DNA of 40,761 bases. It comes from Flavimaricola sp. (GTDB lineage: Bacteria > Pseudomonadota > Alphaproteobacteria > Rhodobacterales > Rhodobacteraceae). This document shows, one piece after another, positions 15,593 to 23,850 of this stretch. The notes under the pieces are model-generated. The model searched no databases and was not told the DNA's origin. It worked only from the letters and a program-made list of their open reading frames with translations. Positions within the stretch are counted from its first letter, which is position 1. Every line of letters starts with the position of its first letter. The DNA is taken from assembly GCA_029255105.1 (NCBI GenBank), contig JAQWWH010000022.1, positions 1 through 40,761 of the forward strand, read 5' to 3'. A program made the position numbers and the translations under genes.

Positions 15593-16021
15593 ATGGAGGG
15601 GATCACGATACGGCAGCTTGGTCCAGCCGATCTGGACCTGTTGTTGTCCGTTCCCGACGGGTTGTTCGATGAGGCGATGATCCCGGAACAGGCCCGCGCC
15701 TTTCTGAATGACCCGATGCACGAGATCGTTCTGGCCTTTGATGGGGACCTCGTGGTGGCGATGGCGACGGGCGTCATACTCCTGCATCCGGATAAGCCGC
15801 CTTCGTTTTTCATCAATGAAGTCGGCACCCGGGACAGCCATTTGCGGCGAGGGATTGCCAGCGCGCTGACCGCGCGGCTGATGGAGATCGCGCGGGGCAG
15901 AGGCTGCAAGGGCATCTGGCTCGCGACAGAGCCCGACAACATCGCCGCCCTTGCGCTTTATCGCAAATTGGGCGGACAGGAAGAACCCGTTGTCGCCTTC
16001 GGCTGGGACGACGCCTTCTGA
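15593..16021 (+). CDS. GNAT-family N-acetyltransferase
   Basis: A 142-residue acetyl-CoA-dependent N-acetyltransferase. ATG 15593 is chosen over ATG 15566 because GGAGG (15581-15585) lies at ideal distance before it. The acetyl-CoA pyrophosphate loop is HLRRGIASALTARLM (the R/Q-x-x-G-x-G/A motif) and the C-terminal EPDNIAALALYRKLGG is motif B. The overall layout (INEVGTRDSHLRRGIA) resembles aminoglycoside 3-N/6'-N-acetyltransferase-like chromosomal proteins, but such resemblance is weak evidence for drug substrates; an unknown small amine or peptide is as likely. It ends 3 bases before the convergent alcohol dehydrogenase stop. Confidence 0.82.
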   Translation: MEGITIRQLGPADLDLLLSVPDGLFDEAMIPEQARAFLNDPMHEIVLAFDGDLVVAMATGVILLHPDKPPSFFINEVGTRDSHLRRGIASALTARLMEIARGRGCKGIWLATEPDNIAALALYRKLGGQEEPVVAFGWDDAF

Positions 16022-16024
16022 GGA

Positions 16025-17107
16025 TCAGAAAGTGATGACGTTGCGCCGCGCCGATCCGGTCTTGGTGTCGGCGATCGCCTCGTTGATCTGATCAAGGGTC
16101 CAGCGGCCCGAAATTAGCTCATCCAATTTCAGCCGGCCCTGTTGGTATAGATCCACCATCCACGGAATGTCCCGCTTGATGACAGTATCGCCCATCTTGG
16201 AGCCGATCATCCCCTGTCCGGCAGCGGCGACCATCACCGGTTCATAGGTCGACATGGCGCCCGAATGGGGCATGCCCACCATGATCACCCGGCCCCCTTT
16301 GGCCAGATACTGCGGACCCTGATCAAAGGCGGGGATGGCGCCCACTGTGACAAAGACCGCGTCCGCGCCCCGGCCGATTGCGGCCTTGGCGGCCCTCCAG
16401 GGCTCTGGGTCTGTGGCCAGAACGCCGTCCGTTGCGCCGAACTCCTTGGCAATGGCCAGCTTTTCGGGGGACATGTCGACCGCAACGATCCGGCGCGCAC
16501 CGGCGATCCGGGCGCCCTGAATGGCGTTCAGCCCGACGCCGCCTGCGCCGATGACGACGACATCCTGACCGGCCCGCAGGTTTGCCGCGTTCACCACAGC
16601 CCCGACGCCCGTGATCACACCGCAGGCCAGCAGGGATGCCGCCTCCATCGAGATGTCGGAGGGGATGCGCACGACCTGGCTTTGATCCACGACCACCTTT
16701 TCGGCAAAAGCGCCAGAGGCCATGGCCTGATGCAGCTTGCCCCCGTCCGCCGTCTTGAGCGGGCCGTGATCGCCGTCATAAGAGGTGTCGCACATCACAG
16801 GCTTGCCCGAAGAACAGGGCGCGCAATGGCCGCAGGACCGGATCAGGGTCACGACGACGGCATCGCCGACGCTGATCCCCCGGACGCCGTCGCCCACCGA
16901 AGAAACCGTTCCAGCGGCCTCGTGTCCGTAGACTGCTGGCAGCGACCCGCCCCAGCCACCGTCAAGGTAGGTGATGTCCGAATGGCAGATGGCGACCGCG
17001 GCCAGGGTCACTTCGACCTCGCCTGCGATGGGGTCGCGAAGCTCGACCTGTTCAACGGTCAGGGGCTGGCCAAAGGCGTGACAGACAGCGGCGGTGATGC
17101 GGGCCAT
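16025..17107 (-). CDS. Zinc-dependent alcohol dehydrogenase (class III-like MDR family)
   Basis: A 360-residue medium-chain dehydrogenase/reductase. The catalytic zinc site is seen as AICHSD and YGHEAAG; the structural zinc site is intact with four Cys in SCGHCAPCSSGKPVMC. The Rossmann fold is VVVIGAGGVGLNAIQGARIAGA, followed by VAVDMS, where the Asp indicates NAD(H) preference. GGAGG directly before ATG 17107 fixes the start. Likely oxidises a primary alcohol or an adduct to an aldehyde in the cytoplasm. The insert after the structural zinc (DTSYDGDHGPLKTADGG) resembles class III/NDMA-type enzymes. No substrate clue from neighbours. Confidence 0.9.
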   Translation of the reverse strand: MARITAAVCHAFGQPLTVEQVELRDPIAGEVEVTLAAVAICHSDITYLDGGWGGSLPAVYGHEAAGTVSSVGDGVRGISVGDAVVVTLIRSCGHCAPCSSGKPVMCDTSYDGDHGPLKTADGGKLHQAMASGAFAEKVVVDQSQVVRIPSDISMEAASLLACGVITGVGAVVNAANLRAGQDVVVIGAGGVGLNAIQGARIAGARRIVAVDMSPEKLAIAKEFGATDGVLATDPEPWRAAKAAIGRGADAVFVTVGAIPAFDQGPQYLAKGGRVIMVGMPHSGAMSTYEPVMVAAAGQGMIGSKMGDTVIKRDIPWMVDLYQQGRLKLDELISGRWTLDQINEAIADTKTGSARRNVITF

Positions 17108-17177
17108 GACGGGCCTCCTTTATATGTGCTTCGCGACTGAGAATTGAGCCTGGCCAAACGGGTTTGCGCTTCTGAAA

Positions 17178-17194
17178 CCGACCCCGGGGGTCGG
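17178..17194 (-). terminator. Candidate terminator after the MFS transporter gene
   Basis: CCGACCCC, G, GGGGTCGG is an uninterrupted inverted repeat of 8-base arms 3 bases past the MFS stop. In the minus-strand direction it is followed by TTTCAGA, a short T-run, so termination may be weak. Confidence 0.4.
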
Positions 17195-17196
17195 GA

Positions 17197-18435
17197 TCAG
17201 GCGGCCGGTGGCGGTTGTGTGGCGACGCCCTGCGTGGCGGTCGGTCGGGCCATCAGGAACAGGCCGATGCAGACAATGGTCAGCACCGCAGACAGAAGGA
17301 ATGGCGCACCAGGCGAATAGATCGGGGCGTTTTCACGGGTGAAGAAAAAGAAGGTCTGGGTCATGATCAGCGGTGCAATAATGACGGCAATCGCGTTGAT
17401 CGACGTCAGGATGCCCTGCAATTCGCCCTGCTGGTTGTCCTGGGCGGTGCGGGACATGATCCCTTGCAGGGCGGGTCCGGCAATCGCCCCGAAGGCGGCG
17501 ACAACCGTAAAGGCCAGCGCCATCCACCCAGCCTGGACAAAGCCAAGAAAGATGAAGGCCGCAACCTCGACAATCAGCCCAAGGATAACCGCCCGCCTTT
17601 CGCCGATCCGGGCCAGGATCGGGCGGATCAGAACACCCTGCACCACAGCGATCGAGATACCATAGACAGCCAGCGAAACCCCGACCATGCCCGGGCCCCA
17701 GCCAAACCGGATCTGGCCGTAGTAGGCCCAGACCGCGGGGTAAACAAAGAAGGCGACCCCGTAAAAGAACATCAGCACCAGCATGGGTCGCAGCCCCGGC
17801 AAGGCGCCAATATGCTTGAACGCGCCAAAGGGGTTGGCGCGTGCCAGGGAGAATGGCCTGCGAATACGATCGGTTACGGTTTCGGGCAGGACGAAGTAGC
17901 CGAACAGGAAGTTGGCGCTGGCAAGGACGGCTGCCGCATAGAACGGCGCGCGGGTTCCGTAGCTGGCCAAAAGCCCGCCAATCAGGGGCCCAAACACAAA
18001 CCCGACCCCAAAGGCCGCGCCGATAAGACCGAAGTTGGCTGCCTTTTCTTCTGGCTTTGAGATGTCTGCAACATAGGCCATGGCCGTTGATTGTGTGGCC
18101 GCAGTCACGCCGCCCACAATCCGGCCCAGGAACAACAGCCAGATTGCCCCCGCCAAGGCCATGACGACGTAGTCGATCGCCATCACCACCAAGGATGTCA
18201 GCAGGACCGGACGCCGGCCGAACCTGTCCGACAGGTTCCCGACAAAGGGTCCAAAGCCGAACTGCATGACGGCATAGACGGTTGTGAGGATGCCGCCCCA
18301 AAGGGCAGCCTGACCCAGATCGCCGCCGTGCACTTCACGGATCAGGTCGGGCATGACGGGAAGGATAAGACCAATCCCCATGGCGTCGATCACCACCGTG
18401 ATGAAGATGAAGGTGAGCGGCAGGTTCTTGATCAT
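17197..18435 (-). CDS. TetA-like MFS efflux transporter
   Basis: A 412-residue, 12-span proton-coupled exporter of the TCR/Tet branch of DHA1. The loop 2-3 signature GNLSDRFGRRPVLL (motif A) and GRIVGGVTAATQSTAMAYVADI (motif C-like region with Gly-Gly) are clear, and TM1 contains FITVVIDAMGIGLILPVMPDL, whose Asp and Pro are typical of Tet exporters. ATG 18435 follows a GGAG and is preferred to ATG 18465. Chromosomal TetA-like proteins in these bacteria are common and need not give tetracycline resistance; no TetR-type regulator lies next to it. It is 47 bases downstream of pcaB on the same strand and may be cotranscribed, so export of an aromatic compound or metabolite is another possibility. 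Confidence 0.85.
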   Translation of the reverse strand: MIKNLPLTFIFITVVIDAMGIGLILPVMPDLIREVHGGDLGQAALWGGILTTVYAVMQFGFGPFVGNLSDRFGRRPVLLTSLVVMAIDYVVMALAGAIWLLFLGRIVGGVTAATQSTAMAYVADISKPEEKAANFGLIGAAFGVGFVFGPLIGGLLASYGTRAPFYAAAVLASANFLFGYFVLPETVTDRIRRPFSLARANPFGAFKHIGALPGLRPMLVLMFFYGVAFFVYPAVWAYYGQIRFGWGPGMVGVSLAVYGISIAVVQGVLIRPILARIGERRAVILGLIVEVAAFIFLGFVQAGWMALAFTVVAAFGAIAGPALQGIMSRTAQDNQQGELQGILTSINAIAVIIAPLIMTQTFFFFTRENAPIYSPGAPFLLSAVLTIVCIGLFLMARPTATQGVATQPPPAA

Positions 18436-18482
18436 GTGGGGGGGCTCCGCGCCGGATGTCGGCACGTTTTAGACCGTTTGGT

Positions 18483-19817
18483 TTACTTTGCAACCCGCGA
18501 CGCGGCGGATGCAAAGGCCCGTGCCTCTGCAGGTGCCGTGCCTAGCTGGAACGCCGGGGCGAAGAGGTTGGACAAATCCACCTCCGGGTAGGCGGCTGCT
18601 GCCAGTTCCGGCAGAGGGCGTCCGCTTGCAAGGACCTCTTTGCAAAGGGCCTTGACCACGCTTTGCGCCTCTGGCCGTGGCAGGGTGTTGGCAAGCCTGA
18701 ATGACAGTGCCTCGGCATAGATCAGACCGGTTCCATCGTCGATCTGGGCCAGCATTGCGGCGGGGTCGGGTGCGATCCCTTCGGCCAGCTCTTGGGCCAG
18801 AATAAGGGACCGGCCCAGCCCCAGGCACATTTGCGGCAGGCTCATCCACTCGCTGATCCACGCCGCCCCGTCCCGCTGCTGGCGGTGGACGATGGCCCCC
18901 TGCATCACGCTGTTCAGTCCAGCAACATGGCTGGCAATGGCGACCATGACCGAAGGCATCACCGGGTTTTGCTTTTGCGGCATGGTGGACGACCCGCCAG
19001 CGCTGGGCAGGCGGACCTCGCCCAGACCGGTCTGGGTCATCAGCCCCAGATCCTCGGCCATCTTGGCGAGAGTGCCGGTGACCAGGGTGATCCATGCCGC
19101 GAGCCCCGCGATGGGGTGCCGGGCAGAGTGCCAGCTTTGCCCCGGGTCTGACAGGCCAAGGCCCTTGGCCAAACCGGCCCGGACGGCAGGGCCCTTGTCC
19201 TCCATCGCGGAAAGCGTGCCGGCAGCGCCGGACAGGCTGACCTTCAACAGGTTGGCCTTGACCACGGCCAGCTGGTCCACAAGCTCGATCAGGGGGCTAC
19301 CCCAACTGGCCAGCACGGCACCAAAGGTGGTGGGGGTGGCGACCTGGCCATAGGTCCGGCCTGCCATGGGCAGATCGGCATGAGCCTCGGCCTGCCGGCC
19401 AAGGGCATTGATCGTCGCGATCAGCCGGGTCTCGTATAGGGCAAGGACCTGACGCAGGCGCAGGACAAGCCCGGTTTCCATGATGTCCTGCGAGGTTGCC
19501 CCGTAGTGCAGCCATTGCGCGTGCTCTGGTGCCTTCAGTTCTTCGCGAAAGGTGGTGACGAGGGCGGGGACAACGACGGCGTTTTGGCCAGTAGCCTTGG
19601 CCAGTGCTGCGGGATCGACCTGGATTTCCATCGCGGCACGCTGGATTGCCTTGGCGCTGACCTCTGGGATCAGGCCCTCAGCGGCTTGCGCCTGGGCAAG
19701 GGCGCCCCAGACCAGCAGCATCGCCCGCAGCTCTGCCGTGTCGGTAAAAAGCGTGGCCATTTCGCGGTCAAGGAACAGGTCCCGGAACATGGCGCTGTCG
19801 TAGATGGAGGCAGACAT
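18483..19817 (-). CDS. pcaB: 3-carboxy-cis,cis-muconate cycloisomerase
   Basis: A 444-residue member of the fumarase/aspartase superfamily. The flexible catalytic loop is GGSSTMPQKQNPV (family signature GSSxMPxKxNP) and the upstream HYGATSQDIMETG and AGRTYGQVATPTTFG segments match PcaB, distinguishing it from argininosuccinate and adenylosuccinate lyases. PcaB converts 3-carboxymuconate to 4-carboxymuconolactone in the protocatechuate branch of the beta-ketoadipate pathway. pcaD is directly upstream on the same strand (69-bp gap), supporting the assignment. pcaG, pcaH, pcaC and pcaQ are not in the window. The start ATG 19817 is preceded by an AAGGGA-like site. Confidence 0.88.
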   Translation of the reverse strand: MSASIYDSAMFRDLFLDREMATLFTDTAELRAMLLVWGALAQAQAAEGLIPEVSAKAIQRAAMEIQVDPAALAKATGQNAVVVPALVTTFREELKAPEHAQWLHYGATSQDIMETGLVLRLRQVLALYETRLIATINALGRQAEAHADLPMAGRTYGQVATPTTFGAVLASWGSPLIELVDQLAVVKANLLKVSLSGAAGTLSAMEDKGPAVRAGLAKGLGLSDPGQSWHSARHPIAGLAAWITLVTGTLAKMAEDLGLMTQTGLGEVRLPSAGGSSTMPQKQNPVMPSVMVAIASHVAGLNSVMQGAIVHRQQRDGAAWISEWMSLPQMCLGLGRSLILAQELAEGIAPDPAAMLAQIDDGTGLIYAEALSFRLANTLPRPEAQSVVKALCKEVLASGRPLPELAAAAYPEVDLSNLFAPAFQLGTAPAEARAFASAASRVAK

Positions 19818-19885
19818 GAGAATATCCCTTCGAAAATCAGCGGCCGTCCGGAGCTTATGTCGCGCAAGCGAATGGCATTGCCTGT

Positions 19886-20686
19886 TCAGACATGGCCGAT
19901 CTCTTGCAAGAAGTTGATCACCTGTCTGGCATAGGCCTCGGGGGCCTCGACGCAGGGGAGGTGTCCGGCACGGGGGATCAGTGCGAACCGACTGCCGGGG
20001 ATAAGGTCAATGGTTTCGCGCACGAGATCGGGGGGCGTGGCCCCGTCTTCGGATCCGGCAATCCCCAAGGCGGGCAGGCGTAGGCTGGCGGTGGTTGCAA
20101 AGAAGTCCGTCCCGGCGATGGCAGCGCAGACCCCGGCATATCCCTGCGGAGGGGTAGACAGGAACAGCGCCTTCCAAGGCTCCATCGCGGGGGTGTTGAG
20201 GAAATCCCTGCCAAACCAGCGCGGCATAACGCTATCGGCGAGTGGTTCCAGCCCTTTGGACAGGACCGTGGCAATCCGGTCGTCCCAAAGCTGCTTGGTC
20301 CCGATCTTGGCGCCGGTGTTGGACAAGACAACAGCCCGCATCAGGTCAAGGCGTTTGACGGCAAGACCTTGCGCGATCATGCCTCCGACGGACAGGCCAA
20401 TAAAAACGGAATCGCGAACAGAAAGGGCATCGCAGACCGCCTCGGCGTCGGCGATCAGGGCCCCCATCGAATAGGGTGCAGCTGGGACTGAAGAGCGGCC
20501 ATGCCCACGCTTGTCATACCGCACGATCCGAAGCTCGGTCGGGAGCCGCGGCACGACCAGATCCCAAAGGGAGGTATCGGTGCCAAGCGAGTTTGCGAAA
20601 ACGATTGTCGGAGAGTCCGCTTCGGTCGCGCCATCGACCCGGACATAAAGGCTGACGCCATCACGCTCTACGAATTGCTCGTGCAT
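19886..20686 (-). CDS. pcaD: 3-oxoadipate enol-lactonase
   Basis: A 266-residue alpha/beta hydrolase that opens 3-oxoadipate enol-lactone to 3-oxoadipate. The catalytic set is visible: nucleophile in GLSVGGMIAQ, acid in GSEDGATPPD, base in GHLPCVEAPE. The N-terminus with NSLGTDTSLWD and RYDKRGHGRS matches characterised PcaD sequences closely (oxyanion region and loop). It precedes pcaB on the same strand, in the order pcaD-pcaB. The ATG at 20686 has GGGAGCGAGA upstream. Enzyme acts in the cytoplasm. Confidence 0.87.
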   Translation of the reverse strand: MHEQFVERDGVSLYVRVDGATEADSPTIVFANSLGTDTSLWDLVVPRLPTELRIVRYDKRGHGRSSVPAAPYSMGALIADAEAVCDALSVRDSVFIGLSVGGMIAQGLAVKRLDLMRAVVLSNTGAKIGTKQLWDDRIATVLSKGLEPLADSVMPRWFGRDFLNTPAMEPWKALFLSTPPQGYAGVCAAIAGTDFFATTASLRLPALGIAGSEDGATPPDLVRETIDLIPGSRFALIPRAGHLPCVEAPEAYARQVINFLQEIGHV

Positions 20687-20767
20687 TGAAGTCTCGCTCC
20701 CGCGTCGAAGTGACCTGAGCGAGCTATCGTTCTTTGCCCCCCTGCGTCAACGGGCGGGGGGGAAAGG

Positions 20768-21091
20768 TCAGGACCAGATGATGGCGGTTCCGGCAAGAAC
20801 CAGACCTGCACCGGCAAGTTCGCGAGGGCCCAGACCTTCGCCAATCAAAAACGCCACGGTCAGGACGATGAGGGTTTCTGCTCCCAGAATCGCAATATAC
20901 GTCAGCCCGAGGGAGTGCTGTCGCAAAAGGGCGATTTCCGCCAGAACGGCAAGGCTGAGGGCCACCCCGATGATCAGCCAGATCACTCCTGTTGAGGCGA
21001 TAGACGCGCTTTCCATGGCGAAGGTGGCGCCTGCATAGGCCACGGCGCATAACACAATCAGGCAGACAGGTCTGAAGAAGAAGTCAATCAT
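20768..21091 (-). CDS. SMR-like small multi-span membrane protein
   Basis: A 107-residue hydrophobic protein with four spans when begun at ATG 21091 (MIDFFFRPVCLIVL). The C-terminal half, GLTYIAILGAETLIVLTVAF then GEGLGPRELAGAGLVLAGTA, shows the Glu and repeated small residues of the last two helices in the SMR/DMT group. The frame stays open to 21157, but the extra 22 codons would encode a hairpin followed by a T-run (21102-21125), so the shorter start is preferred; neither start has a good ribosome site. Substrate unknown. It lies 81 bases upstream of pcaD on the same strand. Confidence 0.55.
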   Translation of the reverse strand: MIDFFFRPVCLIVLCAVAYAGATFAMESASIASTGVIWLIIGVALSLAVLAEIALLRQHSLGLTYIAILGAETLIVLTVAFLIGEGLGPRELAGAGLVLAGTAIIWS

Positions 21092-21101
21092 TTGAATGGC
21101 C

Positions 21102-21125
21102 AAAAAAGGGGTCCGGTTGGACCCT
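21102..21125 (-). terminator. Rho-independent terminator of the dehalogenase-hydrolase-dehydratase operon
   Basis: Read on the minus strand: AGGGTCC, AACC, GGACCCC then six T residues. Stem of 6-7 pairs with a tetraloop and a strong T-tract, about 85 bases past the dehydratase stop at 21209. Its position inside the long form of the next small gene argues for that gene starting at 21091. Confidence 0.75.
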
Positions 21126-21177
21126 AAAAGCATGAAGACACAGCTAGGAATGGCCAAAGCCTAGTCTGTCTTTCTTG

Positions 21178-21190
21178 TCTGACTAAGTCA
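21178..21190. promoter_or_regulatory. Small perfect palindrome, possible operator
   Basis: CTGACT, A, AGTCAG is a 13-base perfect inverted repeat between the dehydratase gene and the terminator, upstream of the SMR-like gene. It could be a regulator site; no family is recognised and chance is possible. Confidence 0.25.
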
Positions 21191-21208
21191 GGAAAGCCTT
21201 ACCTGAGG

Positions 21209-22180
21209 TCAGCCGGCCCCGGCCAGCACCGTAGCATAAAGTGCTGCGTCCACATTCCCCCCCGAGGCGACAGCGATCACGGTGTCTCCTTCGACCTCAC
21301 TCCCATGGAAGAGGGCAGCGGCAAGGCCAACCGCCCCTCCCGGTTCCAACACCAGGTTGAGGTGCCGGAAGGCCGCAATCATGGCCTGTTTTGCCTCATC
21401 ATCTGTGACAATGATCCCCGGTCCACACAGCCTTTGCAGAATAGGAAAGGTGATGTTGCCGGGACATTGGGTCAGGATGGCATCGCAGATGGACCCGGAG
21501 GTTGTCGCGTTCTTCTCAATCCGGCCCGAGATGAGTGACCGTGTCGCATCGTCGAACCCCTGTGGCTCGACCGGGCGGACCCTCATGCCGGGGGCGTCAG
21601 CCTCAAGCGCCAGCGCGATCCCCGAAGTCAGGCCGCCGCCGCCACAGCAGACCAATACGTCGGCTTGGGCCACACCAAGGGCGGCCGCCTGGGCGGCAAT
21701 CTCAAGCCCGGTGGTGCCCTGACCCGCGATGACCTGTGGATCGTCATAGGGCTTGATCAGGGTCAGCCCCCGTTCCGTTGCCAGTTTGTCGCCGATCGCC
21801 TCGCGGTCTTCGGTGGCCCGGTCATATAGCACAACCTCGGCCCCTAGTGCCTTGGTGCCCTCGATCTTGGCCCGGGGGGCGTCGGACGGCATTATGATGA
21901 CGGCGCTGATGCCATGGGCCTGTGCGGCCCGGGCGACACCCTGGGCGTGATTGCCCGAGGAATAGGCGATGACCCCACGCTTGCGCACATCGTCCGGCAG
22001 GGCCGAGATGGCCGACCAGCCGCCGCGCCCCTTGAACGACCCTGTGACCTGTAGCGCCTCCGCCTTGACCAGCACCCGGCGCCCGGCGATTGCGTCCAGG
22101 CCGGGCGATGACAGCAGGGGTGTGCGTACCACGTTCCCTTCCAGCCTGAGGGCGGCGGCGCGGATCATGTCGATGTTCAT
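21209..22180 (-). CDS. PLP-dependent threonine/serine dehydratase-like protein
   Basis: A 323-residue fold-type II PLP enzyme. The PLP lysine is in VTGSFKGRGG, the phosphate-binding glycine loop is CCGGGGLTSG, and AYSSGNHAQGVA is the substrate Ser-Gly-Asn-His loop. It lacks the C-terminal ACT regulatory domains of biosynthetic IlvA, which fits catabolic threonine dehydratases and serine racemase-like proteins. ATG 22180 overlaps the hydrolase TGA by four bases (ATGA) and follows GGAG, so it is preferred to the TTG two codons earlier. It is the last gene of a three-gene overlapping operon. Likely reaction: threonine or serine to 2-oxoacid plus ammonia, or racemisation. Confidence 0.85.
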   Translation of the reverse strand: MNIDMIRAAALRLEGNVVRTPLLSSPGLDAIAGRRVLVKAEALQVTGSFKGRGGWSAISALPDDVRKRGVIAYSSGNHAQGVARAAQAHGISAVIIMPSDAPRAKIEGTKALGAEVVLYDRATEDREAIGDKLATERGLTLIKPYDDPQVIAGQGTTGLEIAAQAAALGVAQADVLVCCGGGGLTSGIALALEADAPGMRVRPVEPQGFDDATRSLISGRIEKNATTSGSICDAILTQCPGNITFPILQRLCGPGIIVTDDEAKQAMIAAFRHLNLVLEPGGAVGLAAALFHGSEVEGDTVIAVASGGNVDAALYATVLAGAG

Positions 22181-22998
22181 TTGCAAAGCTCCAGCCAGGT
22201 GTTCAGCGCAGACAATGCGCCGTGTTCATCAAGGAAAGGGACATGGCCCCGGTCAGGGATTTCTGCCCGGATCATGTCAGGCCGCCTGCGCGCCATCTCG
22301 TTCGCCGTGGCCAGGGTCAGAAGTTCAGAGTTTTCGCCCCGGACAAGGGCGAGGGGCAGCCCGGCCATCGCATCGAAGAACGGCCAAAGGTCGGGGATCT
22401 GCTGGGCACCGGTCGCGGCAAATGTTTCTGCCAGCCGGGGATCGTACCGAATGACAAGGCCGTCCGGGGTTTCCATGTGCTGGGCACGCACCTCGTCCAG
22501 CCAGCGGGCATGGGGCACGTTGGGGAAACCCTTCATCGCCCGGGCCCTCGCCCTGGCGGCCTCTTCATAGGTGCTTTGCACAGGATTGCGCCCGATGTAG
22601 GTCGCGATGGTATCAAGACCTTCCTGCGCAATCTCGGGTCCGACATCGTTCAGCGCAACGCCGATCAGCCGGTCTTTGGCCGCAGCGGCGATGCCCATGG
22701 CGATCAGTCCGCCGCGCGACGTGCCAAGAATGGCCGCGCGGTCGATCCCAAGATGGTCGAGAAGGCCCAAGGCGTCCTGCGCCTCTTGCATCAGGGTATA
22801 GGTCGACGGGTCGGCCCAGTCGGACAAACCTCTTCCCCGGTAGTCAGGTCGGATCAATCGGACCCCGTTCAGATGCGGCGCGACGTGGTTGAAATCCTGA
22901 CCGTTCCGGGTCAGCCCGGCCAGGCACAAAAGCGGCATGCCCGTGCCTTCGTCCAGATAGTGCAGGCCAATCCCATCAGATGCGGTGTATCTGGGCAT
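22177..22998 (-). CDS. Alpha/beta hydrolase
   Basis: A 273-residue alpha/beta-fold hydrolase. The nucleophile elbow is GTSRGG (G-x-S-x-G) after AAIL, with Asp-rich PDYRGRGLSDWAD earlier and DRGHVPFLDE holding the catalytic His near the C-terminus. Such proteins hydrolyse esters, lactones or C-C bonds. No lid or signal peptide is seen, so it acts in the cytoplasm. The start ATG 22998 overlaps the dehalogenase stop by one base (TGATG), and its own stop overlaps the dehydratase start, so the three products are made in step. The specific substrate is unknown. Confidence 0.82.
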   Translation of the reverse strand: MPRYTASDGIGLHYLDEGTGMPLLCLAGLTRNGQDFNHVAPHLNGVRLIRPDYRGRGLSDWADPSTYTLMQEAQDALGLLDHLGIDRAAILGTSRGGLIAMGIAAAAKDRLIGVALNDVGPEIAQEGLDTIATYIGRNPVQSTYEEAARARARAMKGFPNVPHARWLDEVRAQHMETPDGLVIRYDPRLAETFAATGAQQIPDLWPFFDAMAGLPLALVRGENSELLTLATANEMARRRPDMIRAEIPDRGHVPFLDEHGALSALNTWLELCK

Positions 22999-23675
22999 CA
23001 GCAGAGGTCCGAAATGGTCGTAAGGTCGGACAGAACATGGTGCGGCGTTGCGTAAAGGCGGTCGACAGGCTCTGCCATCCGGTTGACCCAGGCAGTCGTG
23101 AAGCCAAAGCCAGCGGCCCCCGCAGCGTCCCAGCCGTTGGACGAAACGAACAGAACCTCGGCCCTCGCGCAGCCAAAGTGCGCCTCTACCAGATCATAGA
23201 CATCTGCATGGGGTTTGAAAACGCCCACGCTTTCAACTGATAGGACCGCATCTAGTTGCGGCCCGATCCCTGCGCTTTGCACCGCCGAGGCCAGCATCCG
23301 GGGCGACCCGTTCGACAGGATTCCTGTCGACAGTCCCCGCGCCTTCAGGGTTGACAACATGGCAGGGACTTCGGGGTAGGCCGACAGGGTCTGGTAAAGG
23401 TCCAGCAGCCGCTGGCGAAGTATCGGGTCTTCAAGGCCTGCCGCCTCCATCGCCCAATCCAGTCCGTCTTGCGTGACTTGCCAGAAATCGGTGTGGCGTC
23501 CCGCAACGGCCCGGAGCCAAGTGTATTGCAACTGCTTGAGGCGCCAGTCCCGGGCAAGCTGCGGCCAGATCGCAGCAAGGGCTTCTTGCCCCGGTTCCGA
23601 TGCCGCTTCGCGCGCCGCGGCGTTGACGTCGAAAAGGGTACCGTAGGCGTCAAAGATGCAAGTGGTAATCGGCAT
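22998..23675 (-). CDS. Haloacid dehalogenase type II (HAD superfamily)
   Basis: A 225-residue HAD hydrolase from ATG 23675. FDAYGTLFDV (nucleophile Asp near residue 9) is the motif I form specific to L-2-haloacid dehalogenases, where the second acid of phosphatases is replaced by Tyr-Gly-Thr-Leu context. ILSNGSP is motif II, KPHADVYDLV motif III, and FVSSNGWDAAGAAGFGF the dehalogenase-type motif IV. The product would convert L-2-haloacids to D-2-hydroxyacids, or act on a related natural compound. An upstream extension of the frame to 23885 overlaps the FKBP gene on the other strand and is rejected. First gene of the overlapping three-gene operon. Confidence 0.85.
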   Translation of the reverse strand: MPITTCIFDAYGTLFDVNAAAREAASEPGQEALAAIWPQLARDWRLKQLQYTWLRAVAGRHTDFWQVTQDGLDWAMEAAGLEDPILRQRLLDLYQTLSAYPEVPAMLSTLKARGLSTGILSNGSPRMLASAVQSAGIGPQLDAVLSVESVGVFKPHADVYDLVEAHFGCARAEVLFVSSNGWDAAGAAGFGFTTAWVNRMAEPVDRLYATPHHVLSDLTTISDLC

Positions 23676-23850
23676 TGCAGGGTCCCGGCAAATAGTCATT
23701 GTTCGGCACTTTGCCCTGTCCGGCGGGTGGGGGAAACCCCGCCTGTTTGCACCCCCGCGCCAGCCTTGATAGTGTCCTTCCCATCCGACGGGAGAACACG
23801 CCCATGGGGCGGCCCGAAACCCATCCCCTACAAGCCAGACGGAGAAGATC

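Noticed and set aside
17197..18435. Acquired tetracycline-resistance gene
   Set aside because: Composition matches the surrounding core DNA, no tetR neighbour, and chromosomal TetA-like exporters are widespread without giving resistance.
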